This document shows, piece by piece, positions 33,785 to 46,477 of a DNA stretch of 64,000 bases. Source of the DNA: Hevea brasiliensis (taxonomy: Eukaryota; Streptophyta; Magnoliopsida; Malpighiales; Euphorbiaceae); assembly GCF_030052815.1 (NCBI RefSeq), contig NC_079503.1, positions 44,682,735 through 44,746,734 on the forward strand, given 5' to 3'. The notes beneath the pieces were generated by a model. That model was not told the origin of the DNA and did not search any database. It saw only the letters and a list, made by a program, of their open reading frames with translations. The translations under genes were made by a program, and so were the position numbers. How positions within the stretch are numbered: the stretch's first letter is position 1; each line of letters begins with the position of its first letter.

Positions 33785-36700
33785 TGTAACACCCCAAAGT
33801 TCGGTAGTGCGTTCTGCTGCTCCGGTGACCAGTGTTGTCCGGACAGCTAGGATGCCAAGAACCGTACCTCAATATGAGTGAGGAGACATAAAATAATGAA
33901 ATACAAGAAAAGAAAAACAAAGGAAAAATCATAGTAAAGAAATGTAACCGAGTAAGTGAGCCGGGAAACCTAGCGATGGTGATCAGACTGGAAGTCACTG
34001 CGTGGACCGGTGACTAACCACGGATCATGGGAACCCCGAAAACATTTTTTGGACATAAATAGACCCTTATTGAAGTATAAATCTCATTAGAAAGATTAAA
34101 GAAAAATTAAATAATTAGTACAAAGAAAAGTGAGAAATCGAAAAACAGACAAAATACGGTGTTACCGAAAAATCGGGAAAGCCACCCGAACAGGGGCATG
34201 ATGGTCATTTGACATCCCGAATTGTCTTTTGACCTAAATGTCCATTAAAAATAAATAGTATTACACTTAGAAAATGAAATGAAAAATTAATTTGGTGGTA
34301 CCTAAAATAAATAGTGGAAATAATGGGTTAAATGTGGATTAGTTGAAAGTTAACTTATAATATGTTTTAATTTTAGTTAGTGGACCACTATAGGATTAAT
34401 TAAACATGAAATATGGCTGAAGTGGTCCACTAACCATCTGAAATCCCATCTTCCTCAAATCCTCTCAAATGGCCGAATTGAAGAACCCTTGAAAACCTCC
34501 ATTGACGTTTTCTTTGAGCTTGATTTCCTCTCTCCATTTCAACTCCATTCACTTAGGTTCTTTCATGAAAAATGGTCTACACACCACAAGGAAGATATTA
34601 ATACCAATTTTGGGAAGTTTGGTGAAGGTTTAGCAAGTTACAAATAAAGGTAAGTTTGCATTTTTGAGAAATCCTTTGTTAAAGTTTTTGTGCATGTTAT
34701 GGGTATTAGTTTGGTGAAGGAAAATTTTGAGTTTGAAAGGTTATTGTTATTTTCATTTTGGACAGCCATGGGTCACGTTTATGATGAGGTATTTGTGCAT
34801 ATAATTGATGGGAAAGAATGTTAATAATGGTGATTTAGTAACTTAGTGAGTTATTGCATGTTTATATGGTGAATTATGCACTTTGATGGGAATTGGCATA
34901 TGGTACGGCAATGTGATGTTGATGAATGATTTGTGGCAGCTTGTGGACACTTGAGAAATGGTGTATATTGAAGGAAGAGTGGGCAGAATATTGACCTAGA
35001 AGGATTGATGATATGTATGTGAATGAATGTTGTAAAGTGTATGTAAAGTCTGTAATGTTTAGGTGTGGTTGTAATGGTATTTAGAAATTGTAATTGTGAA
35101 TGATATTTGGTGTGTTGAGGGTGATTGGAATCTGCCCAAAATAATGCTAATGTAATGTAGAAAATGTTTTTGGTAATGTGCCAAAACAGTTTGGTAGGGT
35201 ATGGAAGTAAACCTTGCAAGGTGAGTATGTGTTTGAAGTTGGGGTGTGAAATGCATATTGAGGGCAGTGTATATTTTAGCCTATAACCTTGAATGTGTAA
35301 CCTCAATTGGTATGAGACCAATTTGAGGTGAAACTAGGCACAAAATGTGCCAACTTTCATTGAGAAACCATGCCAAAATTCTGCTTGCAAGGTGACCTAA
35401 AAATTTGACCAATTCGGATTAGGTGCAATTAGGACCTGAAAAATGACCAATTGGGCAGCAGTGAGTATTTAGGCCATAACTCACTCAAACCAGGTCCAAT
35501 TGACCTGAAATTTTAACCATGAATAGTTAAGACCCATACCTACAAGTCTTATGAAGACACCAAAACCCAGAAATGACCATAAGCAAGTCAAACAACTTGC
35601 ACAAGTTCGGGTCCAAAAACTGGCCGAACCAGAATTGACCAATTTGACCTAAAATTGACCTAAAATGGTACCACTTGACCAGCAATAGTGTAATGACCAT
35701 AACTTGGTCTACTTAACTCGGATTGACCTGAAATTTTGCACCGCGTGCAATAAGACCTAGATCTACAAGTTTGTAGTTTCGACCGAGACCGAAAACCGAG
35801 GAACTAGATCGTCCGGTTAGGTCAAACCAGTGTTCGAATCCAAAGAATTTGCATTAAAATGCACTAAGCGAGGAAATGACTTTGGTAAAACATACCAAAC
35901 CTAAAACCCTATCGAGTGTGACATATTAACGACACTAAAACCTAATTTACCTAAAACGCATCGAGGGTCGGTATATTAGGTGATTAAGCGAATAATTGAG
36001 TTCAGTGCATTATTTACCAAACCCCATCGATAGAGAGTTTAATTTGGTATTGAAACACTTCAAATTGTGTTTCTCAGTTAACAAGGACTCAGCAAAAGGG
36101 AAAGAAATACTGAGTCAAGACCAGGAGACAAATATCAGAGGTTTGTGTACAACAACTGTTTCTTTTGAATTATTTTCAATTGAAATAAATATTGACTATT
36201 TGTATATTATTGTTTTAAATTGTGTTTGTGCACAACAACTGTTTCTTTTGAATTATTTTCAATTGAAATAAATATTGACTATTTGTATATTATTGTTTTA
36301 AATTGTGGAAATGAGTTTGATGGACACTTATTGATTGAAAAATATTGTGAATGGTTTGTAACTGTGAAAAATTGTTTGAATGACATTGATGGATACTTAT
36401 TGATTTAAAAGCATTGGAAATGGTTTGAAACCACAGCTATCATGTATATTGATTGTATTCCTCATTAGCTTGTCTAGTGGGACGAATTGAATTCCCTCTC
36501 TGGCTGAAGTGTTGAGGTGTGTGCCTGTTGAGGACGAATTGGATGAGTACTCATATTTTTGCTAGCTAGCCATGTTATTCCTCATTAGTCATCGACTTTT
36601 GGGATGAATTGAATACCTCATTAGCCATCGGCTTTTGGGATGAATTGAATTATGGATCATGATTAAGCTGTGTGTGATTTACTGATGTGTATTGTGAGAT

Positions 36701-37530
36701 TGTGAAATGGATTTTAAACTCTCATTGACATATACTGTCTTTTGAATTCAAACTGATCGACTTATGGAAAATTATTGTGATATTGAGAAATGGAGTTTAA
36801 ATTCTTATTGACCTTTATTGTCTTAAATTTGACTATGGTTTTAAGTATCCACTATTTACATGATTTATGAATTGTGATTTAAATTGTATTTGGTTAATGT
36901 TGTGCACCATCGAGACATTGTCTCAATGATAGCTTTATTCTTGTCAGTAGAGAGACAGACATGCAGAACTAGGCTGCACATACCTCCAATGAGAGATTTT
37001 TAGTATAACGAGTATACCGCTTTTTGCATTTTGTATGTAATGTATGACACTTTGTATGTATATTTTCTTTTGGTTTTGAGCGTTGTAAATTAAATTGTAC
37101 CTTGAAGTTGTAAATTAATTATGAGTGTTTTGGATTGCAAAAGTTGTATTATATTTCCTTATCTCGGACTTTGAAAAATTCCTATGGAATTGTGTTGATA
37201 AATTGTTGTGTTGAGAAATGTATTGGAGTTGAGATTTGGAAAATTATTGAAGTGCTTTTTCTGAGTTTTACAAGAACTGTTTTATCCAAAATACAGATGG
37301 CACCTTGCCAAAATTTTTACCGAAATTCCAAATAAATCAAATGAGTTAGTTGTTTCACCTCAGGTCACCAAAGTTTTTAACACCTGTAAATAGTGCTCAC
37401 CATCGTAAAAGAAGTAAGAAAAGTTTTAAAATCCCTTGTAGTGTATTTAATGGGTTATCGATGACGGAGTTGGTAATTCATTAGGTATACTACGGATCAT
37501 GTTATGCCTTCTGGAGGGTAAGGTGTGACA
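33785..37530 (+). mobile_element. 5' LTR of complete chromovirus
   Basis: TGTAACACCCC to GGTGTGACA, 3746 bp. It has the U3 block tagcgatgg at about 33971, a donor-like AAAG/GTAAGT at 34650-34655 (865 bp from the start), an acceptor-like tgtttctcag ending at 36077, an 83-bp direct duplication at 36141-36306, and several ~190-bp degenerate modules around 35,290-35,760. No gene. Confidence 0.95.
36141..36306 (+). repeat. 83-bp tandem duplication inside LTR
   Basis: gtttgtgtacaacaactg at 36141 recurs as gtttgtgcacaacaactg at 36224. The same duplication is in the 3' LTR (44685 and 44768), so it predates this insertion. Confidence 0.9.
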
Positions 37531-37538
37531 TGTTTTAG

Positions 37539-37550
37539 TGGTATCAGAGC
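37539..37550 (+). other. Primer-binding site, initiator Met tRNA
   Basis: TGGTATCAGAGC, 8 nt after the LTR end, complementary to the 3' end of initiator tRNA-Met. A short leader with an acceptor-like tgttattgttcag (ending 37694) leads to gag. Confidence 0.92.
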
Positions 37551-37699
37551 AAAGTTTTTAAATTCCGTCTTCACCGGTTATTTGAATGTTCTTTTTGCAT
37601 AGTACAACTGCTCAATATCATTGTTTGATACATACAGTACATTACAGTATAAATATGCACTAACGAGAGTGAATATTCTTGTGTTATTGTTCAGGAAAG

Positions 37700-38896
37700 C
37701 TAAGATCCTCGCATTGAATTTGGAAGAGGGTGATCGTTCATCGATCGATCTATTGAGGCTGAGGTGCAAGGATGCCCCAGTGTACAAAATGTCGGTGGTT
37801 CAAAGACACCGACCCTGCGATCATGATTCCTGCTCGATTCGCTCGTGAGATGGCTGCAATATTCCAACAAATGGCTGGTAATGCGCCTACTCAAGTCCCA
37901 ATTCAGACACCCGTGGTACAACCACAATCTCCTACAAGGCGAGATGATAAATTGATGAAGTATGGGGCTACTGAGTTTAAGGGGACATAGATCCTATAGA
38001 AGTGAGCAGTGGTTAGAGATGATGGATTGGGTGTTCAAGAAAGTTCATTGTACAGAGGAGGTCAGACTTGAAGACTGAGTATCCTTACTACAAGGGGATG
38101 CTTATGGTGGTGGAAAACCATTCCCCCACGATGCAGTAGAACCTGCGATCTTGACTGGAATGACTTCCTCGAGAATTGAGACAAATACATCCACGATGCT
38201 TATGTAGACCGAAGCTACAAGAATTCTTAAGTTTGAAACAGAGGCGGATCGGTGGTGAGTATGAAAGAGAATTTTCCCGCCTTAGCCATTATGCGGTGAG
38301 TCTACTCTCTACCAAATAGGAGAGATGCAAGAGGTTTGAAAGCGGCTTGAAGCCCGGTATTAGAGTACAAGTGCTCGGCTTCAAACACACTAACTTCTCT
38401 GAACTTGTTTCTCAAGCCCTAGAGTTGGAAAGAGTTGAGTTTGAGGCTGCTCCCGAGAAGAAGAGGTCGGAGAAGACAGAGAAAGAGGGAAAATCAAGAG
38501 ATCGAGTTCCGGTGGTCATCTTGGAAAGAGGAAGAACTATGGGGACATGGCGAGGCGGCAAGAAATGCAGTAGGGGAAGACATTCGGGACGAGACCTCCC
38601 TATCTGGTCAGCAGAGTACCAGAAGTTCCTATCCTCCCCGCCAATGTGAAACTTGTGGAAAGAATCATGGTGGAATCTGTTACAAGGCTCTTGGAGCCTG
38701 TTATAACTGTGGAGGCACAGGACACTTTGCCAAGGACTGCACGATGTCGCGAGTTGGACCACCTCCTACTCTGCAGAAGGGTCGATTCGAGCCACGTCAC
38801 GAAGCTCACAACCACCTAGCGGAGGTAGAGGCGAGGGTAGACGTAACCCAGCAGCCAAGGCACGATAAAGCAGTCGAGAACAAGGCGGTGCTCTAG
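37700..38896 (+). pseudogene. gag: Chromovirus gag with CCHC zinc knuckle (frameshifted)
   Basis: The N-terminal part is open at 37772-37990 (FAREMAAIFQQMAG, then KLMKYGATEFKGT). The middle (37990-38340) is recognisable as the retrotransposon gag domain (WW residues at about 38112) but shifts frame repeatedly. The C-terminal part (38347-38649, continuing in another frame at 38435-38896) has a charged linker and CETCGKNHGG, then the zinc knuckle CYNCGGTGHFAKDC (38699-38740). Gag would form the particle and bind RNA. Several shifts fall next to CTG or CAG. As read it cannot make one protein. Confidence 0.85.
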
Positions 38897-38973
38897 TCGA
38901 GTCTATGCCATGAGACAGAGAAGAGGCGAGACATCGATGTTGTGGCTGTACCTTCTCAACTTTTAACCAGAAT

Positions 38974-39285
38974 GTGTTTGTGCTATTTGATCCGGGTTCT
39001 ACCCATTCTTATGTGAGTGCTAGCATCATTGATTGCATTGTTGTTCCATGTACAAAAATGGACTTTGAGGTGCTAGTAACAAGTCCGCTAGGACAGGAGG
39101 TCAGGGTTAATAGGATGTATAGAGATTGCCCTTTGGTGATCCAAGGACACACTTTCCTGTTTGATTTCATTGAAATGCCCTTCAGAGATTATGATATCAT
39201 CTTGGGCATGGATTGGTTAGCTAGACATCATGCCATGATTGACTGTAGAGGTCAAGATAGTCACTTTTGGTCTCCTCGATGCTGA
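38974..39285 (+). pseudogene. Chromovirus aspartic protease domain
   Basis: About 100 open codons with FDPGSTHSY (catalytic Asp at about 38989), a central VLVTSPLGQ stretch, and DIILGMDWLARHHA near the C-terminus, the usual conserved end of Ty3/gypsy proteases. It lies between gag and RT as expected and shifts frame at about 39250 before the RT linker. It would cleave the Gag-Pol precursor. Confidence 0.9.
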
Positions 39286-40240
39286 TGTGGTAATACAAGG
39301 GGAGAGGCAGTTATTGCCATCAACCATCATTTCGGCTGCACTAGCCAGAAAAATGATCAGGAAGGGGTGTGAAGCATACTTGGCATACGTAGTAGACACC
39401 CAAGTGGGGAGTCCAGCATTGAAGGACATCCCTACAGTATATGACTTTCCAGATGTGTTTCCTGATGAATTGCCAGGATTACCTCCGGAAAGAGAAGTGC
39501 AGTTTGAAATTAATGTTCTGCCTGGTGTGGATCCAATCTCCATAACGCCATACAGAATGGCACCAGCAGAGTTGAAGGAGTTGAAGATACAGTTACAAGA
39601 ATTACTTGAAAAGGGCTTCATCCGCCCTAGTGTGTCACCTTGGGGAGCACCAGTGTTATTTGTTAAGTAGAAGGATGGTACTCTCCGCTTATGCATTGAC
39701 TACGAGCGGTTGAATAGGGTGACAATAAAGAACAGATATCCATTGCCTCGCATTGATGATCTGCTCGATCGATTGAAGGGTGCAGCAGATTCTCCAAAAT
39801 TGATTTGCGATCCGTTATCATCGATTGAAGGTGCAAGAGCGAGTATCCCAAAAGCGCTTTGAACTCGGTATGGCCACTATGAGTTTCTAGTAATGCCATT
39901 CGGTTAACAAATGCTCCACCGCTTATGGATCCGATGAACACTATCTTCGACCATATCTTGATCATTTTGTGGTTGTTTTTATTGATGAAATTTTGATATA
40001 CTAGATGAGTGCAGAGGAGCATTATAGTCATCTTCGGTTTGTACTGAAGAATTTAAGTGATAAAGAGTTGTTAGCCAAATTTTCGAAATGTGAATTTTGG
40101 TGAAGGAAATCTCCTTTTGGGACATGTTGTGTCACCAAGGGATCAAGGTAGATTCCAGAAGGTAGAAGCTATCCTTAATTGGAAGCCGCCAGAACATCAC
40201 GTAAATTCGCAGTTTTAGGCTTAATGGATATTACCGTCGG
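39239..40240 (+). pseudogene. Chromovirus reverse transcriptase (stop, shifts, altered active site)
   Basis: Open from 39239 to 39670 through the linker FPDVFPDELPGLPPEREVQF and the RT start (PYRMAPAELKELK, GFIRPSVSPWGAPVLFVK). It stops at TAG 39668-39670 where Lys is expected. RT continues with [10 protein letters not shown] and [13 protein letters not shown] (to about 39770), then breaks up. The catalytic box reads FIDE (about 39978-39989) instead of FIDD. Later pieces KCEFW and FRRF (Y.RRF region) reach 40250. Deletions of one to a few bases are frequent. It would copy the RNA to cDNA; non-functional as read. Confidence 0.88.
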
Positions 40241-40243
40241 TTT

Positions 40244-40760
40244 GTGAAGGGATTCTCTATGGTATCATCTCCACTGACCAAGCTGCTTCTGAAAGATGTA
40301 AAATTTCAATGGAATGATAAATGTCAGCAGAGTTTTGAGGAGTTGAAGAGGTGCTTAACTAAAGCTCCAGTTCTCACTTTACCTACTCCTTGTAAAGAAT
40401 ACACAGATTATAGTGATGATTCTCACAATGGGTTAGGCTGTGTACAGATTCAAGATCGGAATGTCATTGCTTATGCATCACGCCAAATAAACCGCATGAG
40501 AGGAACTACCCAACACATGATCCGAGTTAGCGGCTATTGTTTTTGCTCTGAAGATCCGAGACACTATTTGTATGGGGAGAAATGCTACATTTACAGATCA
40601 CAAGATCTTGAAGTACTTAGGCACCCAGTAGGAATTGAATTTGAGTCAGAGTAGATGTTTAGAACTCATTAAAGATTATGATTGATTAATAGTCTATCAG
40701 CAATGGAAAGAATATGTGGTGGCTGACTCCTTAAGTCGCAAGACTATGGCTATTCTCAGT
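40244..40760 (+). pseudogene. Chromovirus RNase H
   Basis: Begins in the RT connection (KGFSMVSSPLTKLLLKDVKFQWNDKCQ), then RNase [22 protein letters not shown], a frame-disturbed LxxAAIVFALK region, [11 protein letters not shown] and the [12 protein letters not shown] end. A TAG lies at about 40652. Downstream to about 40760 are the degraded RHPGKAN-like residues. Would remove RNA from the RNA-DNA hybrid. Confidence 0.85.
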
Positions 40761-42281
40761 GTTTCTACTTTGTCCATGGTATATGAATTGAAAGCACAAA
40801 GATGCCGGTTTAGAGGTTGATGATGAGGGATGACAAGAGTTGCATGGCATGTACAGCGGTGTTGATTGATCGATCGTAATGGTCGCACAGAGTGATGAAA
40901 AATATCGAAGTCACGAAAGAAGTTCACAGGCAAGAAACCCGAATTCTCTGTGAGAGATGATGGTTTATTGCTACATCGAAGCGAGTGTGCATTCCTAGTG
41001 ATGTGGAATTGAGACAAACCATTTTGAAGGAAGCACATCAGTCTACATATGCAATGCACAAAGGTGGAACTAAAATGTACAGACGGCAGAAAGAGCATTC
41101 TTGGTGGATGGGCATGAAAAGAGATATAGATGAATTCGTTTCCAAATGCCTAACTTGTCAAGTAAAGGCAGAACATCAAGTTCCAGCTGGTTTGTTACAT
41201 CCTTTGTCAGTACCAGAGTGGAAATGGGAACGAATAACTATGGATTTTGTTACAGGACTTCCAAGGACACAGAGTAGTCATGATGCAGTATGGGTTATAG
41301 TTGACAGATTGACTAAGTCTGCTCACTTTTTGCCAGTTTGGATGGACTATAGCCTGGAAAGATTGGCCAGATTGTACATATATGAGATTGTAAAATTGCA
41401 TGGAGTGCCAATATCAATTGTGTCTGACAGAGATCCTAGGTTCACTTCTAGATTCTGGGGTAGTCTTCAGAGAGCCCTAGGAACTAGATTGAACTTCAAA
41501 GACAAGATTCCACCCACGCATGCATGGCCACCCGAGAGGGTTATTCAGATATTGGAGGATATGCTACGGGCTTGTGTGATTGAATTTGAAGGTAGTTGGG
41601 ATACACACTTGCCTTTGATTGAGTTTGCTTATAACAACAGCTACCAATCAAGCATAGGGATGCCTCCATATGAAGCTTTGTATGGCAGAAAGTGTAGAAC
41701 TCCCTTATGTTGGGATGAAGTAGGTGAAAGGAAGATGATTGGACCGTAAATTGTCCAAACAGATGAGGAAAAATCGATTGATCGAGAGATAGACTCAAGG
41801 TGCATCGCATCGCCATAAGTCCTATGTTGATCTGAAGAGAAGAGATATTGAGTATGCAGTGGGTGATAAGGTATTCCTCAAAGTTTCTCCTTGGAAGAGG
41901 ATTATGAGATTTGGCAGAAAGGGGAAACTAAGTCCTCGTTTCATCGGACCATATGAAGTTCTGGAAAGAGTGGGTCCTTTAGCATACCGGTTGGCATTAC
42001 CTCCAGAGCTAGCAAGGATACACAGTGTCTTCCATGTGTCCATGTTAAGGAGGTACAGGTCAGACCCATCTCATGTACTAACAGTTGAAGAGATTGAAGT
42101 AAATCCAGACCTCTCATATGAGGAAGAACCCATAAAAATTCTGGCATATGAGGTGAAGCAGCTGAGGAACAAACAGATACACCTGGTTAAAGTGCTGTGG
42201 AACCATCATTCAGGCCAGGAAGCAACTTGGGAACATGAAGAGGATATGAGGAGACAGCACCCACAGCTATTCAGAGACTAA
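40761..42281 (+). pseudogene. Chromovirus integrase with C-terminal chromodomain
   Basis: The zinc region starts at about 40985, with H and H in EAHQSTYAMHKGGTKMY and CLTC in FVSKCLTCQ. One residue appears missing just after. Core catalytic residues: D in ITMDFV, D in [10 protein letters not shown], and E in ERVIQILEDML, although the TDGQS stretch before it is altered. This part is open from 40985 to 41749. After a disturbed ~110 bp, 41859-42281 has the C-terminal GPYEVLERVGPLAYRLALPP (GPY/F-type) module. A chromodomain follows (ILAYEVKQLRNKQIHLVKVL, then W..HSG.EATWE.EE and L at the end). It stops at TAA 42279. Chromodomains direct chromovirus integration toward heterochromatin. Confidence 0.92.
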
Positions 42282-42290
42282 TGCCAGGTA

Positions 42291-42327
42291 AAATTTCGAG
42301 ACGAAATTTATTTAAGGGGGGGAGAAT
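42291..42327 (+). other. Pre-polypurine hairpin and polypurine tract
   Basis: AAATTTCG-aga-CGAAATTT (42291-42309) is an 8-bp perfect inverted repeat. The polypurine tract aaggggggggagaat-type sequence ends at 42327, adjacent to the TG of the 3' LTR. Confidence 0.88.
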
Positions 42328-45300
42328 TGTAACACCCTAAAGTTCTAGAGTGCGTCATTGCTCCGGTGACTGTTGTCCGGACAGCTAGGATGCCTAGAAC
42401 CGTACCTCAATATGAGTAAGGAGACATAAAATAATGAAATACAAGAAAAGAAAAACAAAGGAAAAATCATAGTAAAGAAATGTAACCGAGTAAGTGAGCC
42501 GGGAAACCTAGCGATGGGTGACCGCACCGGGAAGTCACGGTGTGGACCGTTGACTAACTCCTCGGATCATGGGAACCACGGAAAACATTTTTGGACATAA
42601 ATAGACCCTTATTGAAGTATAAATCTCATTAGAAAGATTAAAGAAAAATTAAATAATTAGTACAAAGAAAAGTGAGAAATCGAAAATGCAGACAAAATAC
42701 GGTGTTACGAAAAATCGGAAAGCCACCCGAACAGGGCATGATGGTCATTTGACATCCCGAATTGTCTTTTGACCTAAATGTCCATTAAAAATAAATAGTA
42801 TTACACTTAGAAAATGAAATGAAAAATTAATTTGGTGGTACCTAAAATAAATAGTGGAAATAATGGGTTAAATGTGGATTAGTTGAAAGTTAACTTATAA
42901 TATGTTTTAATTTTAGTTAGTGGACCACTATAGGATTAATTAAACATGAAATATGGCTGAAGTGGTCCACTAACCATCTGAAATCCCATCTTCCTCAAAT
43001 CCTCTCAAATGGCCGAATTGAAGAACCCTTGAAAACCTCCATTGACGTTTTCTTTGAGCTTGATTTCCTCTCTCCATTTCAACTCCATTCACTTAGGTTC
43101 TTTCATGAAAAATGGTCTACACACCACAAGGAAGATATTAATACCAATTTTGGGAAGTTTGGTGAAGGTTTAGCAAGTTACAAATAAAGGTAAGTTTGCA
43201 TTTTTGAGAAATCCTTTGTTAAAGTTTTTGTGCATGTTATGGGTATTAGTTTGGTGAAGGAAAATTTTGAGTTTGAAAGGTTATTGTTATTTTCATTTTG
43301 GACAGCCATGGGTCACGTTTATGATGAGGTATTTGTGCATATAATTGATGGGAAAGAATGTTAATAATGGTGATTTAGTAACTTAGTGAGTTATTGCATG
43401 TTTATATGGTGAATTATGCACTTTGATGGGAATTGGCATATGGTACGGCAATGTGATGTTGATGAATGATTTGTGGCAGCTTGTGGACACTTGAGAAATG
43501 GTGTATATTGAAGGAAGAGTGGGCAGAATATTGACCTAGAAGGATTGATGATATGTATGTGAATGAATGTTGTAAAGTGTATGTAAAGTTTGTAATGTTT
43601 AGGTGTGGTTGTAATGGTATTTAGAAATTGTAATTGTGAATGATATTTGGTGTGTTGAGGGTGATTGGAATCTGCCCAAAATAATGCTAATGTAATGTAA
43701 AAAATGTTTTTGGTAATGTGCCAAAACAGTTTGGTAGGGTATGGAAGTAAACCTTGCAAGGTGAGTATGTGTTTGAAGTTGGGGTGTGAAATGCATATTG
43801 AGGGCAGTGTATATTTTAGCCTATAACCTTGAATGTGTAACCTCAATTGGTATGAGACCAATTTGGGTGAAACTAGGCACAAAATGTGCCAACTTTCATT
43901 GAGAAACCATGCCAAAATTCTGCTTGCAAGGTGACCTAAAAATTTGACCAATTCGGATTAGGTGCAATTAGGACCTGAAAAATGACCAATTGGGCAGCAG
44001 TGAGTATTTAGGCCATAACTCACTCAAACCAGGTCCAATTGACCTGAAATTTTAACCATGAATAGTTAAGACCCATACCTACAAGTCTTATGAAGACACC
44101 AAAACCCAGAAATGACCATAAGCAAGTCAAACAACTTGCACAAGTTCGGGTCCAAAAACTGGCCGAACCAGAATTGACCAATTTGACCTAAAATTGACCT
44201 AAAATGGTACCACTTGACCAGCAATAGTGTAATGACCATAACTTGGTCTACTTAACTCGGATTGACCTGAAATTTTGCACCGCGTGCAATAAGACCTAGA
44301 TCTACAAGTTTGTAGTTTCGACCGAGACCCGAAAACCGAGGGAACTAGATCGTCCGGTTAGGTCAAACCAGTGTTCCGGAATCCAGCAATTTGCATTAAA
44401 ATGCACTAAGCGAGGAAATGACTTTGGTAAAACATACCAAACCTAAAACCCTATCGAGTGTGACATATTAACGACACTAAAACCTAATTTACCTAAAACG
44501 CATCGAGGGTCGGTATATTAGGTGATTAAGCGAATAATTGAGTTCAGTGCATTATTTACCAAACCCCATCGATAGAGACAGTTTAATTTGGTACTGAAAC
44601 ACTTCAAATTGTGTTTCTCAGTTAACAAGGACTCAGCAAAAGGGAAAGAAATACTGAGTCAAGACCAGGAGACAAATATCAGAGGTTTGTGCACAACAAC
44701 TGTTTCTTTTGAATTATTTTCAATTGAAATAAATATTGACTATTTGTATATTATTGTTTTAAATTGTGTTTGTGCACAACAACTGTTTCTTTTGAATTAT
44801 TTTCAATTGAAATAAATATTGACTATTTGTATATTATTGTTTTAAATTGTGGAAATGAGTTTGATGGACACTTATTGATTGAAAAATATTGTGAATGGTT
44901 TGTAACTGTGAAAAATTGTTTGAATGACATTGATGGATACTTATTGATTTAAAAGCATTGGAAATGGTTTGAAACCACAGCTATCATGTATATTGATTGT
45001 ATTCCTCATTAGCTTGTCTAGTGGGACGAATTGAATTCCCTCTCTGGCTGAAGTGTTGAGGTGTGTGCCTGTTGAGGACGAATTGGATGAGTACTCATAT
45101 TTTTGCTAGCTAGCCATGTTATTCCTCATTAGTCATTGACTTTTGGGATGAATTGAATACCTCATTAGCCATCGGCTTTTGGGATGAATTGAATTATGGA
45201 TCATGATTAAGCTGTGTGTGATTTATTGATGTGTATTGTGAGATTGTGAAATGGATTTAAACTCTCATTGACATATACTGTCTTTTGAATTCAAACCTGA

Positions 45301-46087
45301 TCTGACTTATGGAAAATTATTGTGATATTGAGAAATGGAGTTTAAATTCTTATTGACCTTTATTGTCTTAAATTTGACTATGGTTTTAAGTATCCACTAT
45401 TTACATGATTTATGAATTGTGATTTAAATTGTATTTGGTTAATGTTGTGCACCATCGAGACATTGTCTCGTGATAGCTTTTATTGTCGCAGTAGAGAGAC
45501 AGACAGTATGAGACTAGGCCGCACATACCTCCAAATGAGAGATTTTTCTGTATAACGAGTATACCGCTTTTTGCATTTTGTAATCAGAATGTATGACATC
45601 AGTATGTATATTTTCTTTTTGGTTTTGAGCAGTTGTAAATTAAATTGTACCTTGAAGTTGTAAATTAATTATGAGTGTTTTGGATTGTAAAAGTTGTATT
45701 ATATTTCCTTATCTCGGACTTTGAAAAATTCCTATGGAATTGTGTTGATAAATTATTGTGTTGAGAAATGTATTGGAGTTGAGATTTGGAAAATTATTGA
45801 AGTGCTTTTTTTACAGGTTTTCTGAAGAACTGTTTTATCCAAAATACAGATGGCACCTTGCCAAAATTTTTACAGAAATTCCAAATAAATCAAATGAGTT
45901 AGTTGTTTCACCTCAGTTCACCAAAGTTTTTAACACCTGTAAATAGTGCTCACCATTGTAAAAGAAGTAAGAAAAGTTTTTAAAATCCCTTGTAGTGTAT
46001 TTAATGGGTTATCAGTAGACGGAGTTGGTAATTCATTAGGTATACTACGGGATCATGTTATGCCTTACAGAGGGGTAAGGTGTGACA
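42328..46087 (+). mobile_element. 3' LTR of complete chromovirus
   Basis: TGTAACACCCT to GGTGTGACA, 3760 bp, nearly the same as 33785-37530. Differences are mostly short gains, losses or scrambles near CAG, CTG and CCGG. Donor-like GTAAGT lies at 43190-43195, and the 83-bp duplication begins at 44685. No gene. Confidence 0.95.
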
Positions 46088-46107
46088 GGGCTTGCTCTAA
46101 CTTTTGC

Positions 46108-46137
46108 CTAAGCGGCCCTTTCGGGTTTTCCACTTAG
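46108..46137 (-). other. Predicted hairpin module, minus-strand Tat 3' UTR
   Basis: On the minus strand: outer CTAAGTGG/CCGCTTAG (one G-U), AAAA, inner CCC-GAAA-GGG, 30 nt in all. The outer stem differs in sequence from the modules at 20958 and 21556 yet pairs fully. Confidence 0.6.
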
Positions 46138-46477
46138 CGAGCTCTCTTTTTTCTTTTCTTTTTCTTGTTCTTTTTCTCTTTTTTTTTTGTTTTTTTTTTT
46201 TTGAAATTAGACAATCACCAGGATATTCATATCAAGCACCTATTCTATCATACTCACAAGACAATAGGTTAAATCAAAACAATGCAGTTCAATTACTTAA
46301 TCTTTTGATGTATCCCTCAAGACACAAACATTCACAATCATAATTAAATAAAACCTATTCCTGGTTAATGCAATAAAAACTTCTTTATTTATTCAGGTAC
46401 ACCATTGCTCCCTCTTACATTTAGTTTTGCTAAATTTCTAACTTTCCAAAGTTAGAAATAAGCTTTATAACTTGCCG

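Larger units (their letters stand above)
33780..46092 (+). mobile_element. Structurally complete chromovirus (33785-46087), TSD gggct
   Basis: A Tekay/Del-like Ty3/gypsy element of 12,303 bp. Target duplication gggct lies at 33780-33784 and 46088-46092. It has two LTRs of 3746 and 3760 bp, an initiator-Met PBS at 37539, gag-protease-RT-RNase H-integrase-chromodomain order, a pre-polypurine hairpin at 42291 and a polypurine tract at 42313-42327. The LTRs agree over long stretches (for example about 34040-34840 against 42590-43390), so insertion looks recent. The coding region has many frameshifts, several at CAG/CTG-type sites that may be consensus errors. It is inserted in the 3' UTR of a minus-strand Tat element. 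Confidence 0.95.

Noticed and set aside
34851..35321. 156-codon minus-strand frame in the 5' LTR (and 186 codons at 43391-43951)
   Set aside because: Antisense within LTR, low complexity and no domain. The two are copies through LTR identity.
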